From Haemaphysalis longicornis (Eukaryota; Arthropoda; Arachnida; Ixodida; Ixodidae): a DNA stretch of 64,000 bases. The translations under genes were made by a program, and so were the position numbers. Each line of letters begins with the position of its first letter. Position 1 is the first letter of the stretch. Below are positions 1 through 11,289 of the stretch, in pieces. The notes under the pieces were generated by a model. The model saw nothing but the letters and a program-made list of their open reading frames with translations. It made no database searches and had not been told where the DNA came from. The stretch is from contig CM023448.1 in the NCBI GenBank assembly GCA_013339765.2, forward strand, positions 191,251,909-191,315,908, in the 5' to 3' direction.

Positions 1-70
1 CAGGCAATTACTTTAATTTTCCCACCGAAATATTTCCTACCGGCGTAAATGAAGTAGACCGGCGTAAATC

Positions 71-310
71 GGCGTAAATGAAGTGAAAAAGGTTGTTCGA
101 CCCTAGTGTCTTCGTCTATCCGTCCAGTTTGTAACGCAGGAGATGATGCGCCCCGTACGTATACATTGGTCATATGGGGTATTAAATAATAGCCCCTATG
201 GCTTTTATTAATTCTCATGGGGCACATCATGCCATTGGTTACAAACTGCACGGATGGACGGACAGGCTATTTCTGGAGGGTCGAAGAACCTTTTCCACTT
301 CATTTACGTC
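71..310. repeat. Foldback (hairpin) MITE-like element
   Basis: Two long imperfect inverted arms are visible. The left arm is 71-154 and runs from GGCGTAAATGAAGTG to GATGATGCGCCCC. The right arm is 219-310 and runs from GGGGCACATCATG to CACTTCATTTACGTC. A spacer of about 64 bp separates them. Both arms contain a copy of GTTCTTCGACCCT or its complement and of a tract like AGTTTGTAAC. The ends contain no coding sequence. It is probably a non-autonomous DNA element; I cannot define a target duplication because the GGCGTAAAT motif is itself repeated at 43-80. Confidence 0.6.
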
Positions 311-701
311 GGTTTCGGCAAGATCGATACAGTCAGTTTGCTGTGTTGCATGGAAAGCGTACCGACGTCGTTAACATGCGCACTAGCAATAAGATGGTAT
401 GTGGTAAGATTTCTACGTCAAAATAAACAGATAGTTACTGTTCTGCAGTAAAGAAAACCAGACTTGGCAGGTTATGGAGCGAATGGAGTTTGCAAAGCTG
501 GCTTCGTTCTGCGTTTAACACGACCTTCTAGGGTGGCGCGGTACGAGACTAGCGCTACGAAAATACGGTCTTGAGGGAGTTTCGGCAATATTGACAAGGA
601 ATTTAGGCCCATTAAGACACGCAAAGCCGCACAACAACTACTGTTTCACAGAACTTGCTGCATAGAAGTACTAATTCTTGCCTTCTTTCTACTTTTTGCA
701 G

Positions 702-831
702 ATGTGTCGCTACGCTCAAGCATATGCCTACAGGTTAGCACAAATAGGCACAATGAGGCACAGGAGTCGCAACAAAAAATACGGAGAGAACCTCTTCGTT
801 GCCTGGAGCAGCGGCGACCACCGCGTGCATG
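702..831 (+). CDS. Penultimate exon of CAP-domain (GAPR-1-like) secreted protein, gene A
   Basis: This 130-bp internal exon encodes 43 codons plus one base. A polypyrimidine tract and TTTTTGCAG acceptor (AG at 700-701) precede it and a GT donor (832-833) follows. The peptide opens MCRYAQAYAYRLAQ and contains MRHRSRN and YGENLFVAWSSGD. In the CAP superfamily these correspond to the helix carrying a conserved His (MRH) and the GEN motif carrying a conserved Glu of the central cavity. The incoming phase is 0, so ATG at 702 is an internal codon and not a start. The outgoing phase is 1, which matches the exon at 2315. Earlier exons of this gene must lie to the left of the window. CAP assignment rests on motif recognition. 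Confidence 0.85.
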
Positions 832-2314
832 GTAATTTAAGACTGCCCACGCCAATTATCGTATTCTTTAAGCCCTCTTTTTGCGACCGTTTTTGCCACG
901 ATAACAGCATTATGCTTCATCGCGGCTGTACTTGCAACCTTTCGTTGAAATTATTGTTCTTATCGTATTACCAGTCTTTGATCTTTACGCTGTGCACTTT
1001 ATTATGGCGCCAACTTGCCGCAAGCCATAAAAACAATAAGAGAGGAAGCTATAGGAAGAAATAACGAAAGTAAGGATGGAAGGGTACGGCGGTTTCCTGC
1101 AGGTGGCTCGATGCATGGTTACAGCGAGGACTATGTGTCCACGGGAGAAGGTGGGCGAGTCCACCGGTGAAGATCAAAAGGACGTGCTGGGGTCCCCACA
1201 TATATGCCCGTTTCGGGCTGGCTGGAGGCCCGGACCGGCCGCTACGGTGTGGTCCAATGTCGTTTCTAGTCAGCCGATCGGGCGCCGAGTGCAAGCAAAA
1301 AATTTTCGGAAAATGTGCCCTCCTACATAGCAGGGCATGGTGGATGAAAAAAACTGGCAGAGGACATCTTGGTTTCCGTCTTGAGATATTCTACGCAATA
1401 TCGTTACTTCGTCGTCGAGAGAGTGTTAACTAACGCAGCTGCTCCGTTTAGCATTTAGGCTCTCCACCCACTGAAGGTGAAATGAGGGAGCGAGACTAGC
1501 CGCAACGGTTTTAAATGCCGCGGCACAGGAAGGACAGAAACCATCTGTACCTTTTGTATCTTAAGATGCGGGCGTGAGGAGGGCGTGCGGCTGAGGGTGC
1601 TGGTCAGTTTAAGCGAGAAGGCGGCAGGGTCAGTATTTCGAAGTGTTTAGTCTGTAGCGCAGTGGCGCTCCTGAACGCTTTGATTTATCGCTGACGCTTG
1701 GACGCGTGTCGGCATTCATCGTTTGCCAAAGGAAACTTGCCGGGACATTAGGCCGGGGGAAAATTCGAAAATTAATTTGCAAATTCGTGTAATTTGATGC
1801 CATCTACAGCGTTTAATTTTTGATGAGGACACATTTTATTTCGTTTTTGCTAGTAATGTAGGCCTTACACTGGTTTTTGAGAGCCTAGCGTCAATTTTTT
1901 GCTATTTTGTTTTTTTAGTTAAATTACGGAATTTGGCATCATCCATTGCAAAAAGGGCTTGCGGGGACAACCGGGCCACCTGAAAATCGAAAACTATGAC
2001 AAAAATGCACATAATGAGACACTGTTTACTTTTCTAATTTTTAATTAGGGCGTATTTCAGTTTCTTCTCATAATGTAGATCTTCCATTGGTTTTTGAGCC
2101 CCCAACGTTATTTTTTGCTACTTTGTTTTTCCTTAGTTTACTTGCATCATCTTGGCTCCAGTGTCAACGCCGGTGAGCACGCTTGATGAGCGCGGCTGAT
2201 AGGGGATGGCTAGTACCAGCGGAAAATCGCTGAGTGAGGCTAGTAACGCCGTCGCGTTTCAAGGCATAGCACATCTTCGCTTTTCTTACCTTTCCTTTCT
2301 TATTTCTTGCGCAG
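832..2314 (+). other. Intron of CAP gene A with an internal tandem duplication
   Basis: The intron has a GT donor at 832 and a TTTCTTGCGCAG acceptor ending at 2314. Within it, about 1738-1945 and 1960-2150 are diverged direct copies. Both contain a G-rich start, a TTTTTGAG motif after a (T)CATAATGTAG- or AGTAATGTAG-like tract, TTTTTTGCTA(T/C)TTTGTTTTT, and a GGCATCATC or TGCATCATC end. No convincing exon is visible elsewhere in this intron. Confidence 0.6.
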
Positions 2315-2556
2315 GGAAAACCGTTGTAGACTCCTGGTACGACGAAATTAAAATGTACAAGTGGTCAAATCGCTACCAACCGGGCACTGGGCACTTCACA
2401 CAGGTCGTATGGAAAAAAAGCAGATACCTGGGCTCAGGAATAGCCAGGGGTCGTGACAACAAAATCTTTGTCGTGTCCAACTACGACCCACCAGGGAACC
2501 TGCACGGTGCTTTCCGTAAAAACGTTCCCAGGCCTCAAGGCGGAGGCGACGACTAG
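2315..2556 (+). CDS. Terminal coding exon of CAP-domain protein, gene A
   Basis: This exon completes the CAP domain. After one split Gly codon it reads KTVVDSWYDEIKMY, which holds the second conserved Glu. It then reads GTGHFTQVVWKKSRYLGSG, the CAP1 signature with its conserved His, and VSNYDPPGNLHG, the CAP2 signature. It ends in a short Pro/Gly/Asp-rich tail and TAG at 2554-2556. The four residues expected to form the CAP cavity are therefore present across this exon and the previous one, so the domain looks intact. GAPR-1-type proteins end in a similar place. Cell location cannot be read from these exons, but the paralogue at 26612 has a signal peptide. In arthropods CAP proteins are often secreted; a specific function cannot be deduced here. 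Confidence 0.88.
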
Positions 2557-2665
2557 GAGAAATGTAAATAATGACGCACCAGGCGGTGCGTTCAAGTTTT
2601 CTTGGGGGCAAGAGGCGACTCCTGCACCGGCGCGAGTTCGCTCTGGGTGTTTATTCATCACTCGT

Positions 2666-2675
2666 AATAAATAAA
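2666..2675 (+). terminator. Poly(A) signals of CAP gene A
   Basis: Two overlapping AATAAA hexamers (2666-2671 and 2670-2675) lie 110 bp after the gene A stop codon. T/GT-rich sequence follows (GTTTCTCGTTGCG and later TGTTGTTGTTATT). This fits a short 3' UTR. Confidence 0.65.
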
Positions 2676-3313
2676 CGTTTCTCGTTGCGCTGCAGTCGCA
2701 ACAAACGATTATGCGTGTTGTTGTTATTACTGCCGTGGGCCCGTCTAAATTGGCCACCCAAGCATGCAGCTACCACCCGTTTTTCAGAGCAGTAGTTTTT
2801 GAGATGGACATGCAAAACTAATGCGCCCGTGTGCGGGTGATTCTGGCGAACGTGGAGTATTCCGGGAGGTGTCAATTAATCCGCGGCGATCGCTTAGCGT
2901 CTCATAGCCGAGCTGTAGTGTGTAGGGGTGTGCGTGTGCTCCCACCGATGAAAATATTCCCACTCCTAGTTGGACGAAGGGGTCTTCCAGACTGCCATCC
3001 TCAAACCCCTCTACACCCTAAAAAAAAACTAACATACAATGTTCATACAATACAGTCGACTACATAAAATACAGCATTCCGCCCTCGCTCTATCTAGCTA
3101 CTTGGGCATAACAGCTTCCTCGGGGCAGCTCCTTCTCTTCTTTTTTTTTCTTCACCTCATTCTATGGTTCTGCTGGCGAATTGTGAGACGTACTCACGTA
3201 CAGACAGGTTTGAGCTGGAACCACATATGTTTTACACTCTGCCATAAAACTCATGTTGTAGGCTTCGAAGGCATTCAAGGTTTATGAAAATGAGTCGCGA
3301 AAGGACGACAGAT

Positions 3314-3316
<3 letters not shown>

Positions 3317-3351
<35 letters not shown>
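3317..3351. repeat. (GA)n microsatellite
   Basis: An uninterrupted AG dinucleotide run of about 17 units. Confidence 0.95.
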
Positions 3352-3354
<3 letters not shown>

Positions 3355-3439
3355 CGTTTAATGTTAGAAGCAAGGTTAGCCTAGTTATTTCGCTTAGCTT
3401 GCTACGCCATATGAAGAAACAAAAGCATGGTGGTTTGTG

Positions 3440-3444
<5 letters not shown>

Positions 3445-3495
<51 letters not shown>

Positions 3496-4260
3496 AAATA
3501 AATAAATAAATAAATTCTGAAAAAATGAGGTGGGGCGTACGAATTTTCAAGCACATACACAGAGTTTGGCAGTGAAGTTAATCGCAACACTTGGTCCAAG
3601 CCAGTGCTACGCAAGAACACCAAGAGAGCTTTGGTAGCTCGCAAGGCCTGGCGTGGGTCCGGCCAAGGGCCCAAAAGTGCCTTCAGTTCTAAGTCTGCGT
3701 GGTGTGGCATACATAAAGATGTGAGGAGAGTCCGCCTTGGCACTGTGAAGTTCGGACAGATGCATATGATATGTTTGATATCTTTTGTTACATGACATGC
3801 TGGACAGAGTGGTGAAGAGTCCTGCTGACTTTTGCCGAGGAAATTCCGTGTGTGCCACGTTTAGACGTAGGTGGTGCAACACCGCTTTCCTCACGCTTGG
3901 TGAGCTCAGGAGGCATCTTGAAGCTGCATTTAGGGTCAATTAGATGCAGAGGCGTGTACTGAAGTTTTTTGTCGGTCCAAACGCACCGCTGTGTCCTCCA
4001 GGAAATCGAGGATGGGGGGTTGCCGTATTTTTTCTTCTAAAAGGGATGGGCAGCGGTGGAACAGAGGGGCTGTGGGCCGATGAGGCTGCAGCATCAGCTG
4101 CAACATTTCCGGCAACGCCGCAGCGGGCAGGAAGCCAGTGCAGTTCTACGCTGTGCCGCTGTTGTGTTGTTGGAGGTGCAGATAATGTATCTCCCATGTC
4201 ATCTGATCCTTCGTTAGTGATGCTAAGTGCACGCAACACAAGCGCTGGGTTTTGCACCTT
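3445..4260 (-). pseudogene. 5'-truncated I-like LINE, RNase H and C-terminal end, with (AAAT)n tail
   Basis: Read on the minus strand with frameshifts, about 4150-4000 encodes VELHWLPARCGVAGN followed by AADA. This is the His-containing C-terminal block of a non-LTR RNase H domain. Further on, about 3945-3820 reads FKMPPELTKREES, then LHHLRLNVAHT. Then 3760-3570 reads CPNFTVPRRTLLTSL and ends ALLVFLRSTGLDQVL with a stop, the usual C-terminus of I/R1-like elements. The 3' end runs into 3445-3514, a TTTA tail on the element strand and therefore an AAAT microsatellite on the window strand. Several frameshifts make it a dead copy. Confidence 0.7.
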
Positions 4261-6466
4261 CCTTTCTTTCGTCCTGTCCGTTTGCGCGCTGTTTTTTCGT
4301 AAGACATCCCTTGCCAACTAGCCCCCCTTTGAGTATTGCCCTTTTGGGGGCTGATCATTTGAGGGGGGGAGTAAAGACAAAAAAACAACGCGATATTGAA
4401 AAAAAAAACAAAAAAAAAAAAAACAGGGGACGGTGGTTGTTTCGTCGCTTGGTTTACCCTGATGCCGAGAGAAAGGTCCCGGAGCTCCCTGCCTGGTAAA
4501 CAGACAGGGAGCCATCGACCGCAGCTTGACCATGGCTCCGACCGCCACCGTTCGTGGTTTCCTACCCTCCACCTATAAACACATCGCCACGGTTGGTTAC
4601 AGCTTATGTTTGGGGGCTCGGGCTCCGCGGTGTGTCCAGTACCGTCACAATGAGTACTCAAGGTGCCCGTGCGGGGGAACGCCATTCTGCAACAACATTC
4701 GGCAACAGCTGCAGCAAACTGCCTGAGCTGTCATGTACCCCTACGCACTGCGGACCACCCTGTTGAGAAGCACATCTCGAGCGACCCGTTCGGGGCCTCG
4801 TGTGTAGCGTCTACAACAGACTCTGGTGCCCATCGGACGTCTACATTACCCATGATTCATTATACTGTTTTAATCCCAAATCTAGAAGGCTTTCGCATTA
4901 CGTTGTGCCTAACTGGATTTGTTGCTGCCTCAAACTTTTCTTTTGCGATTCGGATGTCATGTACGACGTCATTTGTGAACAAGTACTGTGTACTCATGAA
5001 TCTGGTAGCAATCAGAGCATGGCGTGTGGCAGCCGAAACACACGATGCATTGTCCGTGGCTACTGCGTGCCCAAAATGCTCAGAGTCGTTTCTTTCTTTT
5101 TCCTGTGTATAGAATCCTTATAAATTACCCGCCCCGCCTTTGGAGGTCTGTACGTTCCGCACTGACATAACTTTCGTTGGTCCCCTTCTACTCGAACTTG
5201 CAGATAATCACAACGGCCTGAAACACATCTACCGGGAACGTAAAAGCAACCAGCTGAAAGCATCAACCCATTTTTAATGTTTCCAGAATGGATGTGCCGA
5301 TAACAGCCAGTTCAGAGCAAGATAAATTGTCAACCTTTCCCTTGTGGAGATATATGTTCATATTGTATCATAGCGCGCATTCTTTGTTGTTCAGGTGTGG
5401 AATTACCCTTGACACACTTTGAAGCTTAGTCTCTGTTAATTGGCGTTTTATCTATGCCTAATTGCTATTGTTAGTAGCTTCGATAACCATTTTCTGACGC
5501 ATTCCATAACTGAGGGGTAAGGGAAACTGCTTGATGAACGCTTTTAAGCTGGTTGCATCGGCAAATGATGAGTAATTACACTTCCCGGCGTTTTTTTTTT
5601 CTTCTTGATTTCTCATTTCCTCACCGCCATTTTCTTTCTATGAATTGACATTTTTTCTTTGGCTTTTTAAAAAAGAAACACGGTTATTTCCGTACATTAA
5701 GCGTACGTATTTAGTGATGTGTTCATGTCATAGCTTATTATAATACGCACATGCGCTCGTACGTGCGTGTGATGTGTACTTATGAATGAATATCTTATGA
5801 ATTATGAATATCTTACACTGAAAAGGCATTAGAAAGCTTAAAAAAATTTGCACGTGATACATTTTGATGTGGCTGTCTCAACGCAAGCATAATTTTATCT
5901 TTCATTTTATTTATGCAACTACAGCCCAAATTGAGCTAACGCACGAGGGGTTTTGTATATTAAGATAAAAACCCTTCCAGCACAAATTAGCATAAACTTT
6001 CCTAAGCGGTTCAGCACTCACGAATGTTTCTCAGTAATAACAAGGAGGAGGCTATACTAAACGCAAATAAATTTAAAGTATGCAAAAAAGCTTCTAAAGG
6101 CAACAAGCTAATTTCACCTGATTGTAAATTCAATTTTTAAAATGTTTGAGCAAAGAGACGTTACTACGCGGTTTAAATGGTGGTAAGTTAAGTATGTGGC
6201 TGTTCCTAGCTGATGTGAATTTAGCAGGAGACAAGGAGTTTTTAAGGCATTCGTGATCACGTCGTTCGGACAGAGGTCGTAGTCCTGGTGCGGCAAGGGG
6301 AGATGACGATGAAAAGCTCCACACGAAGGGGAAAGCAATTCCCTGAATGGATTGCTTCCTTTGAACTGATTCGATAGTGTTAATGTCAGATAGATATACA
6401 TGTTCAGGATGATGCAGTGGCGTTCGAGTTTTGGTCGGATGAGCGATTAATATGGTAGTTTGGTTT
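4261..6466. other. No recognisable gene
   Basis: The stretch contains an A-rich tract (4398-4424), a small hairpin (CTCCCTG...CAGGGAG, 4489-4512) and AT-rich sequence from 5300 onwards. The ORFs are short and none shows a recognisable domain. Confidence 0.5.
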
Positions 6467-6474
6467 CACGTGAA

Positions 6475-7813
6475 CAGTGTTGCCACCGCTGGGCGTCAGA
6501 TATCCACTAAAAAGCCATAAGAAATCCGCCAGATTCCGCTAGATTCTAAAACATATCCGCTAAATTTCCCGCTAGGGCCTATTTTATTAGAAAAACAGCG
6601 CAATTTCGTATGATAAATACCTTTATCATTCTTAGAATCTCCCCAAAACTGCGAGAGCTGAAATAACATATAAAGGAGTCTTCCAAGGAGTCTAACTAGA
6701 ACACTTGAGGCTTCAGTGCGGCGGTGGTCGTCATTTGTCAACCTCATCACAGATGAGGCTAAAAGTTATAAATGTTCACACGGATGAAAAAAAGAACTCA
6801 CAGGTCAACAAAAAACACATCGAGGTCTTCGTCGCCGCTTTCGTCGTCTGATATCATCTCTACAGGAACTTGTTCAGGTACTTGTTCAGGGACCAGAAAG
6901 GAGACTTGGTTGCACATACGTTGCAGATGTCCCGATGGCACTAAGAACTGCCGCGCTAAGTTCGTAATCAAAACAACGTTTCTGGTGTCGCTTCAGCCCC
7001 GCTCTTACGACGAAGATGGCGTTTCTAGTTTCAGGCTTCATCTTGTTCCGCAGCTTGGATTTTACTATTTTAAGCTGACTAAACGTCCTCTCTACTTCGG
7101 CATTTGAATACGGCAGCACGAACATCGACATGGCAAATCTGGCCAGCTCGGCGAACAGGTTTTCGCCGCAGGCGTCCTTACAGGAGTGAACTTCACACCA
7201 GAACGACTGCGTAGATGATATTTGCCTCCATTCAGGAGGGTGATTTTGCTCCACTGGTTTTAAATTTTTTCTTTTGTCTCAGGGGGCACTGCCATTGCTT
7301 CTAGCATAGGAATCAATGGCTCCTTCACGACGCACAAAGCGTTTTCGATCGATAAGAGTGATGTTTCCTGGAGAACTGTGATCTTGTAGGGAAGTCGCTG
7401 TCTGATTTGATCTACTAGCGTGGTAATAAACCTTATGCAGCTTTCTCGCATCACAGCTTCATCTGCGAGAGAGAACCCGTCGGTCTTCTGAGCTTTCACG
7501 TTGTTAACGTACGTCTCCAACACGTAGCCCGGATACGGCTTGGGGTTCAAGTGGTCCTCAAGTCTGCACGTCCGAACGTCAATCTGCTCTGTCGGAATTA
7601 CGACTTTTTTAACCAAGCTTGAAAGCAAAGTCATAAGGTCTTTCTTGCGGGGCGATTTTGAATCGGTGCACTGCGTGAGGTATCCGCCAGAAATCCGCTA
7701 TGTATAAAAATGGCCCGCCAAAAAATCAACTAGCCGCTAGACTAATTTTTTCCCCGTCAGAACAAAATGAAATCCGCCAGATTTAGCGGAAAATCCGCTA
7801 AATTGGCATCACT
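6475..7813 (-). mobile_element. hAT transposon, internally deleted and decayed, with 8-bp target duplication
   Basis: The element begins CAGTGTTGCCA at 6475 and ends with the complement of CAGTGATGCCA at 7813. This is an 11-bp terminal inverted repeat with one mismatch and the hAT-type CAGTG start. The flanks carry an exact 8-bp duplication, CACGTGAA, at 6467-6474 and 7814-7821, the size expected for hAT. Subterminal regions hold repeated TCCGCTA and TCCGCCAGA motifs at both ends (6523-6575 and 7682-7800), as expected for transposase-binding repeats. At 1339 bp it is too short for a full transposase. Confidence 0.92.
6886..7680 (-). pseudogene. hAT transposase C-terminal remnant
   Basis: Minus-strand reading starts near 7680 and stays open to a TAA at 7262-7260, with IPTEQIDVRTCRLEDHLNPK near the beginning and ENALCVVKEPLIPMLEA near the end. 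A shift to the neighbouring frame then gives EWRQISSTQSFWCEVHSCKD and MFVLPYSNAEVERTFSQLK followed by KSKLRNKM. The last block is the hAT dimerisation (hATC) signature with its N-x-x-x-E-R-x-F-S core. The N-terminal BED finger and most of the catalytic core are missing. Frameshift and deletion make it non-functional. Confidence 0.85.
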
Positions 7814-8039
7814 GCACGTGAAGCTTCCCGCAAAGTACGATTTAGCTAAGCTTATTTTTTTGGCGCTTTGTTGTATGTTCATTTCATGTGTCTGGTCTAC
7901 GACATGTTATGCGTGAAGGTGAGACCGAGGTATTTGTACTCAGACACCCGTTGTAGTCAATAGCCATTAAACAAATAGTTATATAAAAATATAACTGCGC
8001 TTGTTGAAAGAATGGGTGACTGTTTTATTGAAGTTAATA

Positions 8040-8970
8040 CAGTCAAACCCACGTATAACGATCTACAGGTTATAACGACCATATTTCGGTGCACTTACGC
8101 CTTTCCTACGCTACCCATTGAAACTGCGTCCAGACATACCGAACATTTTTTAAAGCGTCCTACTTTTACAACAACCACTTCCGACACGGTCACGGTAAAA
8201 TAATGGCGCATACGTGGCGAAACAAAAATCAAAATAGTCCTTAAAGCATGAAAGAGGCGGCGCGCTGGTGCGTTCACCGCTTCAGTTGAATCGCGACGAA
8301 GATATCCCAGATCGGCGAGCCCTGCCCGCAGATTTAGGACGCCACGACCGAGGTCAGTACCTCTTTCATCGCGGTCTCCTTCTTCGGCGCCCTGCGCATA
8401 TAACCGGTGTACCGCTGTCCGCGGCCTTTCGGTCGACGTTGCTTCTCCGCTTGCGCGTAACCACCCCTCGCGTCCGACGCGAACGACGCGAACGCGAACG
8501 CGGCGCTGCGCGCTGCGAAAAGCGCCCGTGGTTACTTAGCTGCCATCTAGAGACCGCGGTTCGCCGACACTTCGTTTGCACTGTTGGTGATAACGAATCG
8601 TGATGACATTCCAACTTTCGAAATTTGCTCTTATCCGGCCGAAGCAACGCAGCTCCCGGTACGCTCAGCCTGGCTCGGCTGAAAGCTACAGAAGCCATCA
8701 CGGCGAGTGGAGATTTTGAAGACGTCCGAAAGAATTTCTTCGCGGGCATTGTGCCGGTACCGGCAGGTTCGACACAAACATGGTTTAGTTCGTTCGTGAG
8801 CAAGCAGCGGGAGTCCCTTCATGAAGAGAAAAGGCTTAAGTTGTCACCGAAGGGGTTGTTCGACAGGTTCGCTGATTTGCGCGCGTTTTAAAGGGTGAGT
8901 CCGTATACAATGAACTACTGCTATAACGAGCAGTTTTCGCGGTACTTTCAAGTTCCAGCGGGTTTGACTG
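8040..8970. mobile_element. pogo/Tigger-like non-autonomous element
   Basis: The left end is CAGTCAAACCCACG at 8040, preceded by TA. The right end is the complement of CAGTCAAACCCGC at 8970, followed by TA. CAGTCAAACC with nearby TATAACGA motifs (8055-8080 and 8922-8930) resembles pogo/Tigger ends, and TA is the usual Tc1/mariner-pogo target duplication. The 931-bp interior contains ORFs on both strands (for example 8625-8891 +, 8366-8803 -) but I see no DDE transposase motif. It may be a MITE or a deletion derivative. Confidence 0.75.
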
Positions 8971-9079
8971 TATTCGTTTGACAATTGCGCAGGGCGCGCA
9001 AAATTGTGCAAGAAAAAAGTAATCGTTCGCGTTAATCACGCTGTATAGCTCGCAGTCGTCACCATAAAGACAGGTTTTG

Positions 9080-9830
9080 GCTGTCACTTAATCAGCAAAT
9101 CATTTATACATAATAAGAACAAAAGTGGCCCCTGGAGAATGCCGGACGACACATTCACAACAGATGAGTTCATTAAATGAAACATACTGGGTGCGGTTCT
9201 GTAAAAAGTTAGCGATAAAGTCAGGTAGGGAAGGGCTATTAACAATAATACGAAGTTTCTGAAAAAGTTTTGAGTTGGTGAACGTGTCCAACGCCATGGG
9301 TAAATCCGTGAAAGGGCCGTCAATATGATTTAGAGTGTCAAGAGCTTGAAAATGTTTAAGGAAAATTCAACAAGCTGGGTTATACTAATTCATACTAAAT
9401 ACGCGACGGAAACCCAGAAAATGGCATTATTTTCAAAGAATTCCCCAGCATGCCGAAAGAATATATGCGCAGGAAGTTTACACGATTGTGACATTACTGG
9501 CGCAGTAGATAAATACTTTCGAAAAGGCAGGCAAGTAGCGGGTGGTCCAAAAACGGTATCTAACAAGAAAAAAAGAACATTGTTGATGCCGTCAGGGACA
9601 CAGAAGATTTTAGTGACTAAGTGTAAAATTAGATTCAAACATTTTCTTGACACACGGTAGTGTAATGATTTGTATAATGTGGGTCATAAGTGAAAACAGG
9701 TATGCTGAAGTTATCAGTTGCGAATGCGGATTGAAAATATTCGTCAAAGGCAGTGTCGGTGACTAATGGGTCACCGGAAAAAAATATTATTGATAAGAAC
9801 TGTATTAGTAGAAAATTCAAGACCCAAATT
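9080..9830 (-). pseudogene. CR1/L2-like LINE reverse transcriptase fragment
   Basis: On the minus strand, 9820-9635 reads DTAFDEYFQSAFATDNFSIP, matching the region before the palm in CR1/L2-type reverse transcriptases. Then 9297-9100 reads ALDTFTNSKLFQKLR, SLPDFIANFLQNRTQYVSFN and, after a shift, GILQGPLLFLLCINDL. These fit the D-x-x-x-H/N-x-x-L, FL-x-x-R-x-Q and P-Q-G-x-x-x-G-P-LLF-x-x-Y-I-N-D-L blocks. The catalytic FADD block is absent. Frameshifts and a deletion between the two parts make it a relic. Confidence 0.7.
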
Positions 9831-10129
9831 TTCTAGGATTACTTTTCAATATACCCTGTGAAGTAACTCTGAAGTAGAACTCTTTTGATCAATTTATGTT
9901 GAGGCAAAGCTTTTCCTTAGTGTTAATTTTTGGGAATTTTAAGGGGATCGGAGTTTTGTTTTTAAATGCCTTAACAGGACGCGACAGGGGAGGTATATCA
10001 CGCAAGATCAATGGATGATGAATATTTGTTGTTGTTGTTGTCAGACGGACAAAGTGCTGGAGAAACTTGCAACAATATTTTCTCTAAAGGCCTTAAAAAT
10101 TACCGTGGATGCTTAGAACTTCCTAAGAA

Positions 10130-10475
10130 TGTGAAGGCGAAGGCCTAATTGGACCTTCTATTAATCTGCTGTAAAACTTTCTGTTGAACTTTGAGGCCGC
10201 GCCCGTCACCACGTAACCCGCGCCCTGGACAGCACCCTCGGAAGCTCATTCCGCTCGCTCTCCATCGCCAGGGGCCTCCTGATCGTCCTTGTAGGAACCT
10301 CAACCTTTCAAGGCTGCTCGTATTGCACGCGGCCTACGCTCCTCCGGAACTGCTGTTTCAATTTCCCGGCGCGCGCTACCCGGCTAGCGCTCCTATTTTC
10401 CGTACCTTAAGATTCTCTTTACCTCACAACGCGTTCCATGAAGCATAGAGATCTGCGGCTTTCGCATTAAAAATT
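10130..10475. mobile_element. Short element with CGAAAGCC-type terminal inverted repeats
   Basis: The sequence begins near GGCGAAGGCC (about 10135) and ends AGATCTGCGGCTTTCGCAT (about 10468), giving a terminal repeat of roughly 10 bp. The first 170 bp match 45298-45600 closely (TTGGACCTTCT, GCGCCCGTCACCAC, TTCCGCTCGCTC). The end matches 46385-46411. It is the compact form of the larger interrupted copy at 45290-46415. Confidence 0.6.
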
Positions 10476-10573
10476 CCCATACTTGAACCCAAGAGAACGT
10501 ACATCTTCGTCAACTTGCCGGTATAGTTCGCTCGAGTGCCGAGACAGCAAACTTCACTGAGGCGTTGTAGGTA

Positions 10574-11190
10574 AGTAAGTAATAGTTTATTTTTCATAAA
10601 CTGTACAAGGTTATGGGGAAAGAAAGGGAAAAAGTTGCACATAAGTAACTTGACTGGCCCTTAAGTTGCAGCAGCAGGGCGGAAAAGCAACAAAAATATA
10701 CAAAACGTAAGGAAAGAACGTACATATAGATATACAAAGCTTATATATACACAATCATATGCTACATGTAAAAGTGGCACGCAAAAACGCATGACCGAGC
10801 GAGGGACGAAGGAAATTAATCCAAGCACATGGATGACCAGAAATACCACGCACGGTTGTGCGCGTACAAAGTAGAACTCCATCATTTTACCATGACAAAA
10901 AAAAACATGCTAACATAGTAAGCAGGAACATAATAACAGACATAGCCACACAATTTACTGCAGATTAGCAATGTAAGTAGAACGTTTTCAGTTGAGCGGT
11001 TGTACAAGAACAAGAATTATAATTGAATTTGTTTAAATCATGGGTATTTAATAATGTTGGAAGATTGTAGCGGATCATTTGTTTGCCATAATTTGTTCGT
11101 ATGAAAGGTACATGCCACGTTTCTGCTGATCTTGTGCCGTAATGGCGCACAGTAGCCGAACCCTTCTATATTCAATGGGGATCAAAACTG
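10574..11190 (-). pseudogene. CR1-like LINE C-terminus and 3' UTR
   Basis: Minus-strand 11150-10965 reads MRHYGTRSAETWHVPFIRTN, then GKQMIRYNLPTLLN, and ends LKTFYLHC with a stop. This is the spacing typical of the C-terminus of CR1/L2-like ORF2 proteins. A 3' UTR of about 390 bp follows and ends in AATAAACTATTACTTACTTAC (complement of 10571-10593), a short TTAC-repeat tail. No upstream reverse transcriptase belongs to it in this orientation, so the copy is 5'-truncated. Confidence 0.6.
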
Positions 11191-11289
11191 AACCAAGCCC
11201 ATGCCTCGAATTCTTGCAGCGCCTAAAGATCGAAAATACGTACATTGTAATGTAGCGCCGGTTTTACGTTATTAACGCGAAAGGGTTTT

